This document shows positions 23,165 through 31,290 of a stretch of 32,909 nt of DNA, in pieces. Location of the stretch: assembly GCA_013289045.1 (NCBI GenBank), contig JABDAU010000004.1:1-32909 (forward strand), in the 5' to 3' direction. Position 1 is the stretch's first letter. Each line of letters begins with the position of its first letter. Source of the DNA: Bacteroidota bacterium (GTDB lineage Bacteria > Bacteroidota > Bacteroidia > Sphingobacteriales > Sphingobacteriaceae). The translations under genes were made by a program, and so were the position numbers. The notes beneath the pieces were generated by a model. It ran no database searches. It saw only the letters and a program-made list of their open reading frames with translations, and was not told the DNA's origin.

Positions 23165-23198
23165 TAACCGATTTATTCATTTAAACCATTAAAAGAAA

Positions 23199-25505
23199 AT
23201 GCTAACGCAAAATCTTGGCTACCCGCGAATTGGCAGCCACCGACAACTAAAAAAAGCCTGCGAGCAATACTGGGCAGGCAAAATTGACCTGCAGGAGCTT
23301 AACAAAATTGCCCGCACCATACGGGAAGAAAACTGGCAAACTCAGCTTGATGCAGGCATCGACCTCATCCCATGTAACGACTTTAGTTTTTACGACCAAA
23401 TGCTGGACATGAGCCTGCTGTTAGGCGTTATCCCGCACCGCTACACGCCTGTGCTTACACAGGTAAAAGGCAACCAGGAAACTGACCTGTATTTCGCTAT
23501 GGCCCGAGGCTACCAGAAGGACGGGCTCGATATTACCGCTATGGAAATGACCAAGTGGTTCGATACCAATTATCATTACATCGTCCCTGAATTTACCGCT
23601 GCACAGGATTTTAAGATCTTCTCGGAAAAAGTGTTTGCCGAGCATAACTCAGCAAAGCAATTACTGGGCAATAAAGCAAAACCGGTATTGATCGGCCCTG
23701 TTAGCTATTTATTGTTAGGTAAGGAAAAGGAAGCGGGGTTTGAACGGATCGACCTCATCAAAAAACTCATTCCTGTTTATGTTGAGATCATCAATCGCCT
23801 GAAACTGCAGGGCGCTGATTGGATACAGCTGGACGAACCATGCCTTACGCTCGATCTCTCGAAGAAAGAAAAGGAAGCGTTCGAACATGCTTACCGCGCC
23901 CTCGCCAATCGCGTAAGCGGCGTAAAATTATTGGTGGCTACGTACTTTGATGCGTTGCTGGATAATACCCAACTGGCTGTCAATTTACCGATTGCCGCTT
24001 TGCATATCGATTTGGTGCGCGCGCCGGAACAACTGGATGAAGTACTAGCACTGATCCCTGAACGCTTGCAGCTATCGATAGGTGTGGTAGACGGACGTAA
24101 TGTTTGGAAAAATGATTATGAGAATTCGCTCAAATTAATTCAAAAGGCTGTTGAGAAACTTGGCGGTGATCGTGTTATCATAGCGCCATCGTGCTCATTG
24201 CTACATAGCCCGATCGATCTGGAGTTGGAAACAGAACTGGATCACGGCATTAAAAACTGGATGGCCTTTGCCAAACAAAAGCTGAACGAGGTAAGCGAGC
24301 TGCACCAAATTGCGGAAGGCAGTGATCAATTCCTTCAAGCCAATAAACAGGCTATTGAAAGCCGCCGTTCATCAAAACAAGTGCATAAGCGGGTGGTGAA
24401 GGACCGCGTAGCTGGAATAGCTGATGCGGATTCAACCCGGCTGAGCGCTTTCCCGATACGGCAGCAAGTACAGCATGAGCGCTTTAAATTACCCCTCTTC
24501 CCTACTACTACCATCGGTTCATTCCCGCAAACGGATGAGATCCGCCAGTTGCGCGCGAAATTCAAGAAAGGAGAATTGACCTCCAAACAATATGATGAAG
24601 CCATTGAGCGGGCTACTATCGAAGCGATCCGCTGGCAGGAGGAAATCGGTATCGACGTGCTGGTGCATGGCGAATTTGAGCGTAATGATATGGTGGAATA
24701 CTTCGGCGAACAGCTGGACGGATTCTTATTCACCAAAAATGGCTGGGTACAAAGTTATGGCAGCCGTTGCGTAAAGCCGCCTGTAATTTATGGCGATGTA
24801 AGCCGCCCGAAAGATATAACGGTACGCTGGAGCAGTTTTGCCGCCGCTCAAACCGACAAGCTGATGAAAGGCATGCTCACCGGCCCGGTAACCATACTGC
24901 AATGGTCGTTCGTTCGTGACGACCAGCCGCGCGAAGTGACCACCAATCAGATCGCATTGGCTATCCGCGATGAGGTGGTTGCATTGGAGCAGGCAGGCAT
25001 TGGCATCATCCAAATCGATGAGCCGGCTATCCGCGAAGGCTTGCCGCTGCGCAAAGCCAAACGCCCGCATTATTTGGATTGGGCGGTGAAAGCCTTCCGT
25101 ATTTCCGCCAGCGGCGTGAACGACGAAACACAGATCCATACGCATATGTGCTACAGCGAGTTTAACGACATTATCGAACACATTGCCGCTATGGATGCCG
25201 ATGTGATCACGATAGAAACTTCGCGTTCGCAAATGGAATTGCTGCAGGCATTCGCCCATTTTGAATATCCGAACGAGATCGGTCCGGGTGTGTACGATAT
25301 TCACTCGCCGCGCGTGCCGTCGACCCAGGAGATGATCGATTTGCTAAAAAAAGCGGCAGAGTTGTTACCAGCACGCAACCTTTGGGTAAACCCCGACTGC
25401 GGCCTGAAAACCCGCAAATGGCCGGAAACCAAAGCCGCGCTGGAAAACATGGTAGCCGCTGCCCGGATGGCGCGGGAGCAGATCGTTACGGAAACATTGG
25501 TTTAA
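23199..25505 (+). CDS. metE: Cobalamin-independent methionine synthase
   Basis: 768 residues, close to the E. coli enzyme (753). The N-terminal barrel starts MLTQNLGYPRIGSHRQLKKA. The catalytic C-terminal barrel begins around FPTTTIGSFPQTDEIR (about residue 430). The zinc ligands are all present: H649 and C651 in HTHMCYSEF, E673 in TIETSRSQ and C734 in NPDCGLKTR. They show a constant +8 offset from E. coli H641, C643, E665 and C726. The enzyme moves a methyl group from 5-methyltetrahydrofolate (polyglutamate) to homocysteine in the cytoplasm. It is governed by the cobalamin riboswitch upstream, so it should be made when B12 is scarce. A 32-base palindrome follows the stop. Confidence 0.97.
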   Translation: MLTQNLGYPRIGSHRQLKKACEQYWAGKIDLQELNKIARTIREENWQTQLDAGIDLIPCNDFSFYDQMLDMSLLLGVIPHRYTPVLTQVKGNQETDLYFAMARGYQKDGLDITAMEMTKWFDTNYHYIVPEFTAAQDFKIFSEKVFAEHNSAKQLLGNKAKPVLIGPVSYLLLGKEKEAGFERIDLIKKLIPVYVEIINRLKLQGADWIQLDEPCLTLDLSKKEKEAFEHAYRALANRVSGVKLLVATYFDALLDNTQLAVNLPIAALHIDLVRAPEQLDEVLALIPERLQLSIGVVDGRNVWKNDYENSLKLIQKAVEKLGGDRVIIAPSCSLLHSPIDLELETELDHGIKNWMAFAKQKLNEVSELHQIAEGSDQFLQANKQAIESRRSSKQVHKRVVKDRVAGIADADSTRLSAFPIRQQVQHERFKLPLFPTTTIGSFPQTDEIRQLRAKFKKGELTSKQYDEAIERATIEAIRWQEEIGIDVLVHGEFERNDMVEYFGEQLDGFLFTKNGWVQSYGSRCVKPPVIYGDVSRPKDITVRWSSFAAAQTDKLMKGMLTGPVTILQWSFVRDDQPREVTTNQIALAIRDEVVALEQAGIGIIQIDEPAIREGLPLRKAKRPHYLDWAVKAFRISASGVNDETQIHTHMCYSEFNDIIEHIAAMDADVITIETSRSQMELLQAFAHFEYPNEIGPGVYDIHSPRVPSTQEMIDLLKKAAELLPARNLWVNPDCGLKTRKWPETKAALENMVAAARMAREQIVTETLV

Positions 25506-25515
25506 ATGAATAGGC

Positions 25516-25547
25516 TTTTAATTCCCTCCCCGGGGAGGGAATTAAAA
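25516..25547. terminator. Perfect 32-base palindrome after metE
   Basis: The sequence from 25516 to 25547, centred on CCCCGGGG (25528-25535), reads the same on both strands: TTTTAATTCCCTCCCC then its complement. The hairpin is strong but has no loop of its own, and the T/A runs lie inside the arms. It may end metE transcription. It may equally be one of the dispersed palindromic repeats of this genome. Confidence 0.55.
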
Positions 25548-25570
25548 AAAGAAGCAAACAGTTTACTACA

Positions 25571-25813
25571 ATGGCACATCACGAAGAGAAACATTGCCCG
25601 CGTTGCGGGAAACAGTTCGAATGTAAGGTTGGCAGTATTTTGCAATGCCAGTGCCATGGGTTTAATTTTACCGAACAGGAAAAAGACCGGATCCGCAATA
25701 GTTATTCCGATTGCCTTTGCCACGATTGCCTGACGCTGATCAAACATGAATTTCATACCCTCGACACGCAAAACAGACTGGAAAAAATCCTATCATCAAT
25801 AAAAAAGAAATGA
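25571..25813 (+). CDS. Cysteine-rich CWC-family protein
   Basis: 80 residues with three cysteine pairs: CPRCGKQFEC (9-18), CQCHGF (26-31) and CLCHDCL (48-54). This fits the cysteine-rich CWC family, presumed zinc-binding and of unknown function. The C-terminus is a basic helix (QNRLEKILSSIKKK). The stop overlaps the thioesterase start as ATGA (25810-25813), so the two are translationally coupled. No signal peptide is present, so it is cytoplasmic. Confidence 0.85.
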   Translation: MAHHEEKHCPRCGKQFECKVGSILQCQCHGFNFTEQEKDRIRNSYSDCLCHDCLTLIKHEFHTLDTQNRLEKILSSIKKK

Positions 25814-26193
25814 CCATTGAAGAAAAAATAGCCACCGCAGAAACGCGCATCTTTAAAGCGGTATTCCCCCACGCCACCAATCATTACGATACCTTATTTG
25901 GCGGTACTGCCATGTCGCTGATGGACGAGGTGGCGTTTATTACAGCCACACGTTTCAGTCGCAAGCGTATGGTGACCGTTTCATCCGACCGTATCGATTT
26001 TACAAGGCCGATACCGGGCGGCACCATTATCGAGCTGATCGGCAGGGTTGCGCACGTCGGCAACACCAGTTTAAAGGTAAATGTGGAGGTGTGGATAGAA
26101 GAAATGTATTCTGAAATCCGCGAAAAAGCGATAAACGGGTCGTTTACTTTTGTGGCGCTGGATGAGCATAAGCGCCCGGTGGCGGTATTTTAG
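25810..26193 (+). CDS. Acyl-CoA thioesterase, single hot-dog domain (YciA/BACH-like)
   Basis: 127 residues. The hot-dog helix region HATNHYDTLFGGTAMSLMDE (21-40) has the asparagine and the closing Asp/Glu of acyl-CoA hydrolases of the YciA type. It is followed by VTVSSDRIDFTRPIPGGTII and GNTSLKVNVEVWIEE. The enzyme would hydrolyse acyl-CoA to free acid and CoA as an oligomer in the cytoplasm; chain-length preference is unknown. The start is fixed by the ATGA overlap with the CWC gene. Confidence 0.9.
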   Translation: MTIEEKIATAETRIFKAVFPHATNHYDTLFGGTAMSLMDEVAFITATRFSRKRMVTVSSDRIDFTRPIPGGTIIELIGRVAHVGNTSLKVNVEVWIEEMYSEIREKAINGSFTFVALDEHKRPVAVF

Positions 26194-26205
26194 TTAAGAA
26201 ACGGC

Positions 26206-26281
26206 CTGTCACCCTGAGGCACTCGAAGGGTGAGCGTAAAGGCCTTTGCACGCATAGTCTTCGAGTGCCTCAGACTGACAT
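26206..26281. repeat. REP-like inverted repeat between thioesterase and AraC genes
   Basis: The left arm 26206-26228 and the right arm 26259-26281 match at about 20 of 23 positions as inverted complements, sharing CTGAGGCACTCGAAG and its complement. AAAGGCCTTT (26238-26247) is a palindrome near the centre. The element lies between converging genes and could also act as a bidirectional terminator. It differs from the element at 8721-8818 but has the same architecture. Confidence 0.75.
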
Positions 26282-26296
26282 CGCTCTTGTGTTTCC

Positions 26297-27188
26297 TCAA
26301 TTAGCCAGCTGCTTTTTAAACTGGTTAGGGCTAATGCCGGTTTCCTGTTTAAAAAGCCTTGAAAAATAGGGCAGGTTTTCAAAGCCGAGCTCGTAGGCTA
26401 TTTCCGAGACGCGCTGATCATCGGACATAAGCTTGTTCTTGGCTTCGTTAACCAGGTAAATGTGGATCAGGTCGATAGCGGTTTTGCCGGTTTCCTGTTT
26501 CAGCATATCGCTCAGGTAACGTGGCGACAGGTTGAGTTGCGATGCCAGCGCATTTACGGTTGGCAGCCCCTGGGTAATTAATAATCCATTCTTAAAATAA
26601 GCAGCCAAAGCATCGTTGAATTTGGATACCGTTTTGCCCGAAAGCTCGGTTCGGTTAATGAACTGGCGCTTATAAAACCGCTGCGAGTATTTCAGCATGG
26701 AATCGATATGCGTAAGGATGATTTCGCGGCTGTACTCATCGGGGTTGTCGCGGTATTCGCCATCTATTTTGAAAAAACAGGTCCCACATAATTTGTTCTT
26801 CACGTGGTGAGAGATGCAGCGCTTCGTTTGCCTCGTAATCAAAGAAGGCATATTTGCCCATCTCGCTGTGCAGGAAATGCCCATTCAAAAAATCCTCGTG
26901 TATAAATATGATAAACGCGTCATCATCATATTCCACACTTTTAAATTCGATGATCTGCCGGGGTTTTACAAATATCATGCTTCCGTTATCATGATCATAC
27001 CGGGTGCGTCCGTACATAATAACGCCCGCTTTCAATTTTTTAAACCCGATCATGTAAAAATCAGATGTAAACTCCCTGTCGCCGAGGGTACAGCTTCGCT
27101 CGCACCTGTAAACGCTGAAGAGCGGGTTTTCCGGCGCTGGCAAACCGTTAAAACGGTGCATATCGGCCAAATTCTTAAAATGCTGCAT
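26297..27188 (-). pseudogene. AraC-family regulator interrupted by a one-base frameshift
   Basis: The N-terminal part (27188 to about 26772) is a cupin-like sensing domain: FTSDFYMIGFKKLKAGVIMY, ENGSM-like DNGSMIFVKPRQIIEF. The C-terminal part in another frame (about 26772 to 26297) has two helix-turn-helix units: TVNALASQLNLSPRYLSDML and RVSEIAYELGFENLPYFSRL, ending FKQETGISPNQFKK. The frames join at a run of six A (26772-26777; T6 on the coding strand). With five, the protein reads DLFFKIDGEYRDNPDEY and gains the normal length of about 296 residues. The break may be mutation, slippage-based phase switching or a sequencing error. The gene lies 68 bases after a short-chain dehydrogenase, a common AraC target in this phylum. 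Confidence 0.85.
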
Positions 27189-27203
27189 AATCGTTTGAAT
27201 AAC

Positions 27204-27239
27204 ACAAATCTACGCCATGTGCCGGCGTAGATTTGTCAA
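27204..27239 (-). promoter_or_regulatory. AraC promoter overlapping a perfect inverted repeat
   Basis: ACAAATCTACGCC (27204-27216) and GGCGTAGATTTGT (27224-27236) are perfect 13-base complements with a 7-base loop. On the minus strand TAGATTTG (27205-27212) is an exact -7 box, with TTG at 27237-27239 (spacer 24). It lies 17 bases before the AraC ATG. Because of the symmetry an identical TAGATTTG also occurs on the plus strand (27228-27235). The repeat may be the regulator's own operator or a terminator for the dehydrogenase, though it has no T-run. Confidence 0.55.
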
Positions 27240-27256
27240 TATAATACCATTAAATA

Positions 27257-28075
27257 TTACTTGCCGTGCGCTGCATCAGATACTTCTTTCCAGCTATCCC
27301 ATTCGGCCTGGCGGGCTTCATACACAGGCTTAACCCATGGATAAGCATATTTGCCCAGCAATAAATGCAACGGCGGGTTTTCGCTATCGATCAGTTTCAG
27401 TACAGCAGGTGTTGTTGCTTCCGGGACACCCCATATATCATCAGGCCTGCCAGCCGAGGATGCCGCCTTTATGGCATCATATTCAGGCATTGCCGTAGCC
27501 TGTGCAGCCGAAGCGCCAGACCAATCGGTTGCAAACCCGTTTGGTTCAACCAGTGTAACTTTAATACCAAAGCCTTTTACTTCGGCAGCCAATGTCTCGC
27601 TCAAGCCTTCTACTGCAAATTTAGAAGCGTTATACAAACCCAACATAGGTATTGTGATTAGCCCCAATACACTTGAAAGTTGGATGATATGACCATGTCC
27701 TTGTTCGCGCATAACGGGTAATACTGCCTGTGAAAGCCACAACAAACCGAAAAAGTTGGTTTCCATTTGCTCGCGGGCCTCTTTCTCGCCGGTTTCCTCT
27801 ATTGCGCCAAATAAACCGTAGCCTGCGTTATTGATCAGCACATCAACGCTGCCGAAATGCGCTTTTGCTTTCGCGATAGCTGCGAAGTCTGCATCACGGT
27901 CGTTAACGTCCAGTTGAAGCGGTAAAATATTGTCGCCGTATTGGCGCACCAGCTCGTCGAGCGTGCGTGGGTCGCGTGCTGTTGCTATAACTTTATCGCC
28001 GCGCTGCAGGAGTGCCTCAGCCCATAATTTACCGAAGCCACGTGAGGCGCCGGTAATAAAAATTGTCTTTGCCAT
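27257..28075 (-). CDS. Short-chain dehydrogenase/reductase
   Basis: 272 residues of the classical SDR fold. TGASRGFG (about 8-15) binds the cofactor, NNAGYG is the structural motif, and the catalytic Ser (QLSSVLG) and YNASK (Tyr and Lys) are present. An Arg after the second strand (ATARDPRTL) suggests NADP(H). The substrate is unknown. SDRs of this subgroup are often encoded beside AraC regulators in Bacteroidota, and one follows here. ATG at 28075 begins exactly at the Rossmann strand (MAKTIFITG). A frame extending to 28102 is less likely because a perfect TACATTTG -7 box (minus strand, 28100-28107) lies in that region. Confidence 0.92.
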   Translation of the reverse strand: MAKTIFITGASRGFGKLWAEALLQRGDKVIATARDPRTLDELVRQYGDNILPLQLDVNDRDADFAAIAKAKAHFGSVDVLINNAGYGLFGAIEETGEKEAREQMETNFFGLLWLSQAVLPVMREQGHGHIIQLSSVLGLITIPMLGLYNASKFAVEGLSETLAAEVKGFGIKVTLVEPNGFATDWSGASAAQATAMPEYDAIKAASSAGRPDDIWGVPEATTPAVLKLIDSENPPLHLLLGKYAYPWVKPVYEARQAEWDSWKEVSDAAHGK

Positions 28076-28099
28076 TGTTTTGATTTTTAAATATGAAGG

Positions 28100-28107
28100 C
28101 AAATGTA
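28100..28107 (-). promoter_or_regulatory. -7 promoter box of the SDR gene
   Basis: TACATTTG on the minus strand is an exact TAnnTTTG match 24 bases before the SDR ATG. No TTG at normal spacing was found. Confidence 0.5.
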
Positions 28108-28309
28108 GAGCGGCTTTAACAGCGCGATTTATACGGAAGTGGGTAACAATGATACATTTTTACGTCGGGGCTTGTAATTGGTAATTGGATTGTCACGATA
28201 AGATAAAACCAGGGAACAAAAGCAAGAGATTCTATCCACACAGGGTTTACACATGACGTATCGGGTGAATATCCAGTGCGCTCTTTGCAGTTTTTCAGTG
28301 ATGAATCGG

Positions 28310-28606
28310 CTATTCCCGTGGTTTGAAAATTCCGTCTTTAATGTCAATAAGCAATACACATAGTACGCTTATGCCTGCTGCCGTGCCGATGGTGAGCAGC
28401 CAATCCGCAAATGACAATCTGAAAAACAGCAGGTAGATGATGGTGCCGTAATAGGGCGTCATACATATCGGGCAGCCGTAAATGGGTTTGTACAGGTGGC
28501 CTTCAGGCTTGATGATGTTTTTAATGCCTTCAAATATCATCCCCTTCCAGCTGCAGGCATGGATGAACAATACGATCATGGAAATGATAAAGGCATGTGT
28601 AATCAT
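28310..28606 (-). CDS. Small membrane protein with a CPIC motif
   Basis: 98 residues with three hydrophobic segments: about 4-20 (HAFIISMIVLFIHACSW), 50-66 and 69-88. A conserved-looking KPIYGCPICMTPYYGTIIYL (about 37-56) places a C-x-x-C pair at the membrane edge, which might bind metal or undergo redox change. No family is recognised with certainty; it resembles phage-derived or DUF1360-like small membrane proteins with the same Cys motif. A longer frame to 28849 would run into an inverted-repeat element and is rejected. The N-terminus is placed at the ATG before the first helix. Confidence 0.65.
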   Translation of the reverse strand: MITHAFIISMIVLFIHACSWKGMIFEGIKNIIKPEGHLYKPIYGCPICMTPYYGTIIYLLFFRLSFADWLLTIGTAAGISVLCVLLIDIKDGIFKPRE

Positions 28607-28697
28607 AGATTCGGCCGCTAATGTTTTCACACTTGGTAAAATGATTTTTAGCCGAAAAGGTTTGTAAGGGGAGTGTATTATTTGTGGGTTAAGGGAT

Positions 28698-28837
28698 TTT
28701 GATCCCCTCTTGAGAGGGGGTGCGTGAGCCAAGCGTGTAATGGCAGGGGTGTGTTCATAAACTATGTATATTATCGCTTTATTAAACACACCCCCTGCAG
28801 CCGCACAACCACCCCCCCCTCTCAAGAGGGGATCAAA
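28698..28837. repeat. MITE-like element with long terminal inverted repeats
   Basis: The outer ends TTTGATCCCCTCTTGAGAGG (from 28698) and its complement (to 28837) are exact over about 23 bases. Inner parts GCAGGGG-TGTGTT (28743-28755) and AACACACCCCCTGC (28785-28798) pair again, separated by an AT-rich centre of about 29 bases. Total length is about 140 bases and no coding capacity is present. The structure fits a non-autonomous mobile element or a dispersed structured repeat. No target duplication could be defined with confidence. Confidence 0.7.
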
Positions 28838-28944
28838 GAATATAAACAACTCAGCATGACGGACTGATGCTAAATTCCTCTCTTATCCTATGGCAACAAA
28901 TCCCTTACAAAACGGGCAAAATTTTATATCATGCCTGCAATAAC

Positions 28945-28952
28945 TATTTTTG
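28945..28952 (+). promoter_or_regulatory. -7 promoter box of ahcY
   Basis: TATTTTTG matches TAnnTTTG exactly, 22 bases before the ahcY ATG. A TTG at the expected -33 position is missing. Confidence 0.55.
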
Positions 28953-28974
28953 CATTTCACTAAATAGAAAAACT

Positions 28975-30291
28975 ATGTCATCAGTAGAAACTGCTTACGT
29001 AAAATACAAGGTAAAAGACTTTTCGCTGGCTGAGTGGGGCCGCAAAGAAATTGAGCTGGCCGAAGCCGAAATGCCGGGCCTGATGGCTTTACGTGCCGAA
29101 TACGGCACAAGCCAGCCGCTTAAAGGCGCGCGCATTGCAGGCTGCCTGCACATGACCATCCAAACTGCCGTTTTAATTGAAACTTTACAAGCGCTGGGCG
29201 CCGATGTTACCTGGAGCAGCTGTAATATATTCTCGACCCAGGACCATGCCGCTGCTGCCATCGCTGCTGCCGGTACTTCTGTTTACGCCTGGAAGGGCAT
29301 GAACGCCGAAGAGTTCGACTGGTGCATTGAGCAAACCTTATTTTTTGGCGAAGACCGCCAGCCATTGAATATGATACTGGACGACGGCGGCGATTTGACC
29401 AATATGGTATTGGACAGGTTCCCTGAACTGGTTGCAGGTATAAAAGGCCTTTCTGAAGAAACTACTACAGGCGTACACCGCTTATACGAGCGTGTTAAAG
29501 CCGGCACTTTGCCAATGCCTGCCATCAACGTGAACGACTCGGTTACCAAATCGAAATTCGATAATAAATATGGCTGCCGCGAATCATTGGTGGATGCTAT
29601 CCGCCGTGCTACCGACGTAATGATGGCTGGTAAAGTGGCTGTTGTTTGCGGTTATGGCGACGTAGGTAAAGGTTCTGCCGATTCACTGCGCAATGCAGGT
29701 GTACGTGTTATCGTTACCGAGATCGACCCGATCTGCGCATTGCAGGCTGCTATGGAAGGTTTTGAGGTGAAGAAACTTTCTACAGCTATCCCTGAGGCCG
29801 ACATCGTGGTAACCGCTACCGGTAACTGCGATATTGTACGCGAAAAACATTTCCGTGCATTGAAAGATAAAGCCATCGTTTGTAACATCGGCCACTTCGA
29901 TAATGAGATCGATATGGCCTGGTTGAACGGCGCTTATGGCGATACCAAGATCGAGATCAAGCCACAGGTGGATAAATATACCGTAGATGGCAAAGATATT
30001 ATCGTATTGGCTGAAGGCCGTTTGGTAAACCTGGGTTGTGCTACCGGTCACCCAAGCTTTGTAATGAGTAACTCGTTCACCAATCAAACGCTGGCCCAAT
30101 TAGAGCTTTGGCTGCATGGCGAGAAATACGAAAACCAGGTTTATACCCTCCCAAAACACCTCGACGAAAAAGTTGCGCGTTTGCACTTAGCCAAAATTGG
30201 CGTTGAGCTGGAAGAACTCGACCAAAACCAGGCTGATTATATCGGCGTACCGGTTGCAGGTCCGTTTAAGCCGGAGTACTACAGGTATTAA
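28975..30291 (+). CDS. ahcY: S-adenosylhomocysteine hydrolase
   Basis: 438 residues, normal for the bacterial enzyme. The start [20 protein letters not shown] is typical for Bacteroidota. Substrate-domain motifs are [20 protein letters not shown] and [15 protein letters not shown]. The NAD-binding motif is [13 protein letters not shown], followed by [18 protein letters not shown] and [14 protein letters not shown]. The C-terminus is KPEYYRY with the conserved Lys and Tyr that reach the NAD site of the partner subunit. It cleaves S-adenosylhomocysteine to adenosine and homocysteine in the cytoplasm and so feeds the MetE reaction encoded 3.5 kb upstream. An upstream in-frame extension (28867) overlaps the promoter and is rejected. 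Confidence 0.97.
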   Translation: MSSVETAYVKYKVKDFSLAEWGRKEIELAEAEMPGLMALRAEYGTSQPLKGARIAGCLHMTIQTAVLIETLQALGADVTWSSCNIFSTQDHAAAAIAAAGTSVYAWKGMNAEEFDWCIEQTLFFGEDRQPLNMILDDGGDLTNMVLDRFPELVAGIKGLSEETTTGVHRLYERVKAGTLPMPAINVNDSVTKSKFDNKYGCRESLVDAIRRATDVMMAGKVAVVCGYGDVGKGSADSLRNAGVRVIVTEIDPICALQAAMEGFEVKKLSTAIPEADIVVTATGNCDIVREKHFRALKDKAIVCNIGHFDNEIDMAWLNGAYGDTKIEIKPQVDKYTVDGKDIIVLAEGRLVNLGCATGHPSFVMSNSFTNQTLAQLELWLHGEKYENQVYTLPKHLDEKVARLHLAKIGVELEELDQNQADYIGVPVAGPFKPEYYRY

Positions 30292-30327
30292 GAAGCTAAA
30301 AGGCGAAAGCTGAAAGCAAAAAGATAG

Positions 30328-30357
30328 AAAAGGGTATGGCGAATGTCATGCCCTTTT
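30328..30357 (+). terminator. Terminator hairpin after ahcY
   Basis: AAAAGGGTATG (30328-30338), loop of 8 bases and CATGCCCTTTT (30347-30357) make an 11-bp stem with one G-T pair. The T-run lies at the end of the second arm. Confidence 0.65.
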
Positions 30358-30454
30358 CAGGTTAACCAGCTAAGGCTTTCACTAATAAAAGATAACTTTT
30401 TTGTTATAAACGAGGCCGTTTATCATAAATCGGAATTGAAAACGTTGCAGCAGA

Positions 30455-31234
30455 ATGAGAAAACTTTATATCCTCTTTTTCAATATTACCTTATTGTTCA
30501 TAGCCTGTACCGCAAAGGCACAGGACTACCCCAAAAACTTTTACAAGCAGATAAGCAGTTACGATCTCTCCACTTTGTGGCGGTCAGACAAACTGTACAG
30601 GCCTGATGATGACAGCACGAAAGACGTAGATTTTCCGGAACCATTAGGTTATATAGATGGAGTGGAAAGGCAGCGTTTTTATATTCACTATCTTAGTGTA
30701 TGGAAAGATAAAACCAACTCTTACCTGTATCATGTAACCGGCAAAACGCGGATAAAAAATGATGTATTAAAATTTAACGGAACCATACTTGTTCAAAAAG
30801 CCTCTTACGACCCATCGCTTTATTTTGATGATAAATATATGTTAGGCGATGTTGTTTGCCAGGTTGAACTACACCAGGATAGCGCGGTACATGCTGCCGG
30901 CCTGATAAAAGGAAAGCTGACAAGCAGGTGGCTTATCGACAGAAAAAATAAAATCCATTATAACGCACTCGGAAAAAACCAGGACAATTTTAGCAATAAC
31001 CAGTTTACCGGCCGTTGGAATAGTTACTTTGCTTATTTTACAAAGAAATGTGTTTGGGGTGATTTCAGGGTGCCCGATAGCGACGGCCTGGACCTGGGCG
31101 CTTCGGAGTTTATGGTTTCGGATGATTATGTAAAACACGGATGGGAAACTTACATGAAAGTTATGGGGGGCAACGACAATTCTGACCCTTATAAAACTGC
31201 TGTAGCTGAGGAAAGCCGAAAATGGTGGGAATAG
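30455..31234 (+). CDS. Exported protein of unknown function
   Basis: 259 residues with a signal peptide (KLYILFFNITLLFIACTAKAQ; the Cys in the hydrophobic core is not in a proper lipobox). The mature part is rich in aromatic and charged residues: YIHYLSVWKDKTNSYLYHVT, NNQFTGRWNSYFAYFTKKCV, followed by WGDFRVPDSDGLDLG. The FTGRW and CVWGD...DLGASEF segments resemble small periplasmic binding or beta-sandwich proteins, but no family is recognised. It is preceded by a TAACTTTT box (30390-30397), one mismatch from the -7 consensus, about 58 bases before the ATG. It is followed by the perfect 53-base palindrome. Confidence 0.7.
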   Translation: MRKLYILFFNITLLFIACTAKAQDYPKNFYKQISSYDLSTLWRSDKLYRPDDDSTKDVDFPEPLGYIDGVERQRFYIHYLSVWKDKTNSYLYHVTGKTRIKNDVLKFNGTILVQKASYDPSLYFDDKYMLGDVVCQVELHQDSAVHAAGLIKGKLTSRWLIDRKNKIHYNALGKNQDNFSNNQFTGRWNSYFAYFTKKCVWGDFRVPDSDGLDLGASEFMVSDDYVKHGWETYMKVMGGNDNSDPYKTAVAEESRKWWE

Positions 31235-31290
31235 CTCGGAGACGTTCGCCAGCACAATAAGAAATCACGGTCAACATGGGTGTTTAATCT

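Larger units (their letters stand above)
28607..28974. other. 368-bp gap holding a repeat element and the ahcY promoter
   Basis: No gene is seen. Most of the gap is the MITE-like inverted repeat (28698-28837). The rest is the ahcY promoter region. Frames that cross it are artificial extensions of the neighbouring genes. Confidence 0.6.

Noticed and set aside
24726..25304. 192-codon minus-strand frame inside metE
   Set aside because: Antisense shadow of a highly conserved catalytic domain; no homology seen.
25506..25733. 75-codon frame directly after metE
   Set aside because: It runs through the 32-base palindrome and overlaps the CWC gene in another frame; no protein features.
28607..28849. 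81-residue extension of the CPIC membrane protein
   Set aside because: It reads through the MITE-like inverted repeat; Gly/Pro-rich residues there are a translation of repeat DNA.
28867..28974. 36-residue extension of AhcY
   Set aside because: It covers the TATTTTTG promoter box; the family N-terminus begins at MSSVETAY.
30343..30606. 87-codon frame before the exported protein at 30455
   Set aside because: It overlaps the ahcY terminator and the signal-peptide frame; no protein-like features.
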